A stretch of 64,000 nt of DNA from Zobellia roscoffensis (GTDB taxonomy: Bacteria > Bacteroidota > Bacteroidia > Flavobacteriales > Flavobacteriaceae), in NCBI RefSeq assembly GCF_015330165.1, contig NZ_JADDXT010000002.1, positions 3,871,646-3,935,645 of the forward strand. The letters run 5' to 3'. This document shows, one piece after another, positions 60,161 to 64,000 of this stretch. The position numbers were made by a program, and so were the translations under genes. A model generated the notes under the pieces. It saw only the letters and a program-made list of their open reading frames with translations, ran no database searches and was not told the DNA's origin. The number at the start of each line of letters is the position of its first letter. Positions within the stretch are counted from its first letter, which is position 1.

Positions 60161-60360
60161 AATGCTTAGTGTTTTATAATTGGATAACAATTTACGAAAA
60201 AGATTTCTTCAAAATTGTGTAAAGAGAAAAAGAACAATATGTAGCAAAGAAAAAATAAAGGTTTCAAAAAGTGGTAATGTATTATTTTACAAGTTTTTAA
60301 TGCTGTTATTTTAATGGTTAAATTAACTTAATGATCGATTTTTAGGCATGGATAAAACGT

Positions 60361-60394
60361 AAAAAAACCTCGTTGAAAACAATAGATCAACGAG
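60361..60394 (-). terminator. Terminator of serA
   Basis: CCTCGTTGA (60367-60375) pairs with TCAACGAGG (60386-60394). On the minus strand seven T follow. It lies 28 bases after the serA stop. Confidence 0.85.
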
Positions 60395-60422
60395 GCGTTT
60401 TGTATTTTAAAAATTTCTCTAT

Positions 60423-61373
60423 TTATTTTAGGAGCGAGATAATCTGTTCTGCTAATTCCGTTCCAATTCGGTTTTGAGCTTCTCCAGTAGCTCCTCCAAT
60501 ATGTGGAGTTAGGGAGATATTAGGATGCATAAGTATTCTAATTTCCGGATTGGGCTCTGACTCGTAAACATCAAGACCGGCAAAAATGACATTACCATTT
60601 TCCAAAGCATCAACAAGGGCAACTTCATCCAAAACTCCGCCACGTGCAGCATTTATAATACCAACACCTGGTTTCATCATTTCAAACTCTTCTTTTCCTA
60701 AAACATAGTTCTTTTGAGCGGGAACATGAAGGGTTATAAAGTCCGAGGTAGATACTAGTGTTTCTTTTGTTTGAGACTCAAGATTAAAGGTTGCCGATTG
60801 TCCGTCGTAAAATGCAACGTCAATTGATGCTTGTTCTAGATATGGGTCGTAAAAAATAACTTTCATACCAACACCTATGGCTATTTTGGCGGTAGCTTGA
60901 CCTATTCTTCCAAAACCAATTATTCCTAAAGTTTTCCCGCGAAGCTCTATTCCGGAAGCATAAGATTTTTTTAAGCTTTTGAAGTTGCTATCGCCTTCAA
61001 GGGGCATATTTCTATTGGCATCGTGTAAATAGCGAACACCTCCAAAGAGATGTGCAAAAACGAGTTCTGCTACAGAAGATGATGAAGCAGCCGGTGTGTT
61101 AATGACGTGTAGTCCTTTTTCTTTGGCGTATTCCACATCAATATTATCCATACCAACACCGCCTCTACCTATCAATTTAAGGGTAGGGCAGTTATCAATA
61201 AGGTCTTTTCTTACCTGTGTGGCGCTTCGTACCAGTAAAGCCGAAATGTCGTTTTCATTTATAAAATTTTGTAACTGCTTTTGAGCCACTGTGGTAGTAA
61301 GCACTTCAAAACCGGAGTCTTCAAGTGCTTTTATGCCAGGTTTTGCTATTCCGTCGTTTGCAAGTATCTTCAT
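60423..61373 (-). CDS. serA: D-3-phosphoglycerate dehydrogenase (short form)
   Basis: SerA starts serine synthesis by oxidising 3-phosphoglycerate with NAD. From ATG 61373 the protein is 316 residues, starting MKILANDGIAKPGI. An upstream ATG at 61406 would add 11 atypical residues. NAD-binding GIIGFGRIGQATAKIAIG and the catalytic region ARGGVLDEVALVDALENG are present. The active-site His is in TPHIGGATGEAQ. It has no ACT or regulatory domain, so it is a short form. Its gene follows serC on the same strand, which strengthens the assignment among 2-hydroxyacid dehydrogenases. Confidence 0.92.
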   Translation of the reverse strand: MKILANDGIAKPGIKALEDSGFEVLTTTVAQKQLQNFINENDISALLVRSATQVRKDLIDNCPTLKLIGRGGVGMDNIDVEYAKEKGLHVINTPAASSSSVAELVFAHLFGGVRYLHDANRNMPLEGDSNFKSLKKSYASGIELRGKTLGIIGFGRIGQATAKIAIGVGMKVIFYDPYLEQASIDVAFYDGQSATFNLESQTKETLVSTSDFITLHVPAQKNYVLGKEEFEMMKPGVGIINAARGGVLDEVALVDALENGNVIFAGLDVYESEPNPEIRILMHPNISLTPHIGGATGEAQNRIGTELAEQIISLLK

Positions 61374-61412
61374 TCTATTCGGAAAATTTATTAGTATTAC
61401 TCTCAATAAAAA

Positions 61413-61443
61413 AATATCGTCCGTTGGTATGTACTAACGGACG
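61413..61443 (-). terminator. Hairpin between serC and serA (terminator or attenuator)
   Basis: CGTCCGTTGGT (61418-61428) pairs with ACTAACGGACG (61433-61443), one G-T pair, across a 4-base loop. On the minus strand ATATTTTTTT follows. It lies between two genes of the same pathway and orientation, so it may reduce serA expression relative to serC. Confidence 0.75.
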
Positions 61444-61474
61444 TATTTTTAAAACTATAGTGACTAGGGTTTGT

Positions 61475-62539
61475 CTACCCTTTTCTTTCCATTTCGCTCA
61501 TAACATCTACAAGAACACCTACGCTCTCTAGTGAGAGTGCATTATACATAGAGGCACGGTAACCACCAACAGAACGGTGACCATTTATACCATTTATGCC
61601 AGCTTCTTTACATAGGGCATCAAAAGTATCTTTTAGTTTATCATCTGTCAAATTAAAAGTAGCGTTCATGTTAGAACGGTCTTCTTTATTTGCATAACCT
61701 TTAAAAACAGGATTTAGGTCAATTTCAGAATAAATTAACTGTGCTTTCTTCTCGTTAATTTCGTCAATAGCAGTAATACCACCTGCATTTTTCAACCATT
61801 CTAAAGTTAACATAGAAGTGTAAACCGCAAAAACAGGAGGTGTATTAAACATACTGTCTTTTGAAATGTGTACTTGGTAATTCAACATGCTAGGAATTTG
61901 TCTGGAAACTTTACCTAGAACATCATCTTTTATAACCACTAGAGTAGCTCCTGCCGGCCCCATATTCTTTTGGGCTCCTGCGTAAATTAAATCGAACTGA
62001 GAAAAATCCAATTGACGAGAGAAAATATCTGAACTCATGTCGCATACCAATGGTACATTGGTGTTTGGAAATTTCTTTATTTGCGTTCCAAAAATAGTAT
62101 TGTTTGAAGTCAGGTGTAAATAGTCAAGTCCCTCGGGAATTGAATACCCTTTTGGTATATAATTGAAATTTTCATCTTTTGAAGAGCCAACCTCAACAAT
62201 TTCACCGAACATTTTGGCTTCTTTAATGGCTTTTTCGCTCCAAGTACCCGTGTTAAGATATCCGGCTTTTTTTTCTAGAAGGTTGTAGGCCGTCATTAAA
62301 AACTGCATGCTAGCACCACCTTGAAGAAAGATTGCTGAATATCCCTTTCCTTCTAATCCTAAAAGCTCAATAGCCAAGCTTCTAGCATTTTCCATTACTT
62401 CTACAAAATCTTTACTACGATGTGAAATCTCTATTAGGGAAAGCCCCGAGCCATTAAAATCCATTATAGCTTCTGAAGCTTTTAATAATACTTCTTGAGG
62501 CAAAATACATGGGCCGGCACTAAAATTATGTTTTTTCAT
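61475..62539 (-). CDS. serC: Phosphoserine aminotransferase
   Basis: SerC makes O-phosphoserine from 3-phosphohydroxypyruvate and glutamate using PLP. The 354-residue protein begins KKHNFSAGPCILPQEVLLKA, has the substrate and PLP region LQGGASMQFLM and GYLNTGTWSEKAIKEA. The PLP lysine is Lys191 in DLIYAGAQKNMGPAG, and a late NGINGHRSVGGYRASMYNAL is typical. All expected sites are present. It lies upstream of serA on the same strand, separated by a hairpin. Confidence 0.95.
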   Translation of the reverse strand: MKKHNFSAGPCILPQEVLLKASEAIMDFNGSGLSLIEISHRSKDFVEVMENARSLAIELLGLEGKGYSAIFLQGGASMQFLMTAYNLLEKKAGYLNTGTWSEKAIKEAKMFGEIVEVGSSKDENFNYIPKGYSIPEGLDYLHLTSNNTIFGTQIKKFPNTNVPLVCDMSSDIFSRQLDFSQFDLIYAGAQKNMGPAGATLVVIKDDVLGKVSRQIPSMLNYQVHISKDSMFNTPPVFAVYTSMLTLEWLKNAGGITAIDEINEKKAQLIYSEIDLNPVFKGYANKEDRSNMNATFNLTDDKLKDTFDALCKEAGINGINGHRSVGGYRASMYNALSLESVGVLVDVMSEMERKG

Positions 62540-62614
62540 AAGGCTTATAAAAATTTAAGAGGTAAAGGTCTTCAATTTAAAGGAAAATAGAGTTATGTAT
62601 TAACAAAAAATCTA

Positions 62615-63667
62615 CTAGGTTCTTAACAGGAAATCAACAGTATCTATATTGTCCGCATAGTCACTTAAGGAAGGTTTTTGGGTTAGCCCAAAAGCTATTT
62701 CTTCTTTGGTAACATGTTCTCCTACAATACACTGCAATTCATTTGAGTCTGTAGCGAGACGTTCTTTTAATGAATCTAAATTTTTATAACGCTCATAAAA
62801 TAGAGAAGCAATAGGAGAGGAATAGCTCTTGTCTTCTTTTAAGATAAGAAACCCATTATCTAGTATTTTGAATTCGGACATAAGGTAAACAGCCTTATTA
62901 TAATCGTAATTATTAGCATATTTATCATGGTCTACAATGGGGTGGTATGGGTAAATTGCTTCAAAAAGCGTAGCAAAATCATACTCTTCAGGAACAAAAA
63001 CTTTGCTCACACTACGGCACCCTAATCCGTAATATCTAAAAATATCCTCGCCCAAAGCATTCAGTTGTTGCTTTGATTCATTTCCGGTCAGTACAGCAAT
63101 AGAATTTCTATTCTTCCGTATAATATGAGGACCTTTGCTGAAATAGTGTTCAAAATAGCGGGAAGTATTATTACTTCCCGTAGCGATTACAGCGTCAAAG
63201 CCTTTCAGTTTTCCATCTACTATCTCAATTGTTTCTTTAAATACAGGTTCAATAGAGCAGAGGTAACTGTTTAAAAACAAAATAAGTACATTATCATTGG
63301 AAGATAATTTAACCAACACTTTATTTCCTGTGATGAGTACTGATAAAAAATCATGAAAACCGACTAACGGAATATTTCCTGCCATAATCAACGCTACGGT
63401 TTTTGGACTATTCTTATTCAAATCATAAGACACCAACCAAGCAGAAAGGTTTTCTTCCGTTAATAGTTCTCCCCAGCTTTTTAGTGAGTGGACAACATTT
63501 TCTCTTGTAAACCAACCGTTTTTATGTCTGGACAAAGTAATGGCATCGTCTAATTTTTGAGACCGTTCGTCCGTTGGTGTTTCTGATGTAACAAACTGCC
63601 TTAGAAAGTGGCCGAGTTTAACAAATGCAATAAAAGTTTTGTGATGGTCGTTCATATATTTGTTCAA
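62615..63667 (-). CDS. LuxC-type acyl-CoA reductase
   Basis: The 350-residue protein belongs to the acyl-CoA reductase family (LuxC-like), with NAD(P)-dependent aldehyde dehydrogenase-like fold. Segments include MAGNIPLVGFHDFLSVLITG, KVLVKLSSNDNVLILFLNSY, VIATGSNNTSRYFEHYFSKG, HIIRKNRNSIAVLTGNES and the Cys in YYGLGCRSVSKVFVP. The family reduces acyl-CoA or acyl-ACP to an aldehyde. Physiological substrate unknown. It lies 75 bases upstream of serC and divergent from a ferredoxin, an arrangement seen widely in Bacteroidota. ATG 63667 or 63655 could be the start. Confidence 0.82.
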   Translation of the reverse strand: MNKYMNDHHKTFIAFVKLGHFLRQFVTSETPTDERSQKLDDAITLSRHKNGWFTRENVVHSLKSWGELLTEENLSAWLVSYDLNKNSPKTVALIMAGNIPLVGFHDFLSVLITGNKVLVKLSSNDNVLILFLNSYLCSIEPVFKETIEIVDGKLKGFDAVIATGSNNTSRYFEHYFSKGPHIIRKNRNSIAVLTGNESKQQLNALGEDIFRYYGLGCRSVSKVFVPEEYDFATLFEAIYPYHPIVDHDKYANNYDYNKAVYLMSEFKILDNGFLILKEDKSYSSPIASLFYERYKNLDSLKERLATDSNELQCIVGEHVTKEEIAFGLTQKPSLSDYADNIDTVDFLLRT

Positions 63668-63690
63668 AATTGTATTCCGAAGTACCTTTG
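63659..63690 (+). promoter_or_regulatory. Promoter of the ferredoxin gene
   Basis: TTTG (63659-63662), exactly 20 bases, then TACCTTTG (63683-63690) gives a full Bacteroidota -33/-7 promoter. The leader to ATG 63787 is about 90 bases. Confidence 0.58.
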
Positions 63691-63692
63691 TG

Positions 63693-63700
63693 CAAAAGTA
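63693..63700 (-). promoter_or_regulatory. Candidate -7 element of the acyl-CoA reductase gene, abutting the ferredoxin promoter
   Basis: The minus strand reads TACTTTTG. It lies two bases from the plus-strand -7 element, and together they form a near-perfect inverted repeat. The -33 side is unclear. Confidence 0.42.
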
Positions 63701-63786
63701 AGAATACTGAATTGATTTTTCTTTTTGATTACGAAATGAAAATATAACGAACAGCTTTTAAGTCTGTTCAGCTTAAATTGAATAAT

Positions 63787-64000
63787 ATGGCAATAGTTAT
63801 AACGGATGAATGTATTAATTGCGGAGCTTGTGAGCCGGAATGCCCTAATACTGCAATTTACGAAGGTGCTGATGAATGGCGCTATAATGATGGTACTTCT
63901 CTTGAAGGCGATGTAGTGCTTCCTGATGGGAAAGCTGTAAATGCAGAAGAGGTGCAAGAACCTATTAGTGATGAGATTTATTATATTTCACCAGATAAGT
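63787..64000 (+). CDS. 4Fe-4S dicluster ferredoxin (N-terminal part, cut by window end)
   Basis: The frame opens AIVITDECINCGACEPECPN, then TAIYEGADEW, with the first Cys-Xaa2-Cys-Xaa2-Cys-Xaa3-Cys 4Fe-4S motif. It continues to the window end without a stop. A second motif is expected beyond base 64000. Small ferredoxins of this type carry electrons between cytoplasmic oxidoreductases. It is divergent from the acyl-CoA reductase, and a redox link between them is plausible but unproven. Confidence 0.9.
   Translation, partial: MAIVITDECINCGACEPECPNTAIYEGADEWRYNDGTSLEGDVVLPDGKAVNAEEVQEPISDEIYYISPDK

Overview
The window reads as chromosomal DNA of a marine-type Flavobacteriaceae (Bacteroidota). 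The base composition is AT-rich. Start codons lack Shine-Dalgarno sequences and have A-rich leaders. Many genes carry the Bacteroidota -7 element TAnnTTTG. Several families are typical of this group: outer-membrane beta-barrel TonB receptors, DUF4834, DUF6146, DUF937, TIGR02757 and a BatA-type membrane protein. Genus cannot be fixed from the sequence; Zobellia/Maribacter-like genomes are a reasonable guess. I see no insertion sequence, prophage, CRISPR array or rRNA. This is mostly a stable core region in which nearly every gene cluster is closed by a clear intrinsic terminator.

Layout. 1-4.3 kb (minus): a truncated TonB-dependent receptor coupled to a Gly/Tyr-rich secreted protein, arsenate reductase, and prfB, whose true 5' end is only reached through a programmed +1 frameshift. 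4.4-7.8 kb (minus): a transglutaminase / alpha-E / circularly permuted ATP-grasp operon. 8-13.8 kb: threonine aldolase, a YegP-like protein, an OmpA-family protein, a thioredoxin, YbaB and an S9 peptidase. 14-17.7 kb: a cysteine-synthase-like enzyme, an alpha-oxoamine synthase and a large GNAT acyltransferase, which I read as a sulfonolipid (capnine) locus. 17.8-28.5 kb: an outer-membrane protein, a YfhO / glycosyltransferase / flippase surface-polysaccharide cluster, and an FdhF/YdeP-type molybdoenzyme with its small partner. 28.5-32.8 kb: an extreme Arg/Ser-rich secreted protein and uvrA.

33-35 kb holds the most unusual structure: two sigma-70 factors of 193 aa, each followed by an unannotated 47-aa ORF. 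The whole sigma plus small-protein module is duplicated in tandem. 35-44.8 kb: a cysteine-free endonuclease III, Bcp, a large unknown protein, a PhnP-like hydrolase, an esterase, two DUF4870-like proteins, a dihydroorotase homologue lacking metal ligands coupled to a BatA-type protein, and a family 2 glycosyltransferase. 44.9 kb: tRNA-Ser(UGA). 45-58.4 kb: a GDSL esterase, YchJ, a sugar isomerase-like protein, a siderophore-type TonB receptor, TlpA, DUF983, an AraC regulator, TIGR02757, LolD, FolE, and a sulfite dehydrogenase pair (SorA/SorB-like) followed by a sterol-desaturase-family oxygenase. 58.6-64 kb: small membrane and lipoproteins, DUF937, serA, serC, a LuxC-type acyl-CoA reductase and a divergent ferredoxin cut by the window end.

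Metabolic threads that may connect: SerA/SerC make O-phosphoserine, a plausible substrate of the putative cysteate synthase. Sulfite is its other likely substrate and is also the substrate of the sulfite dehydrogenase. These links are inference only.
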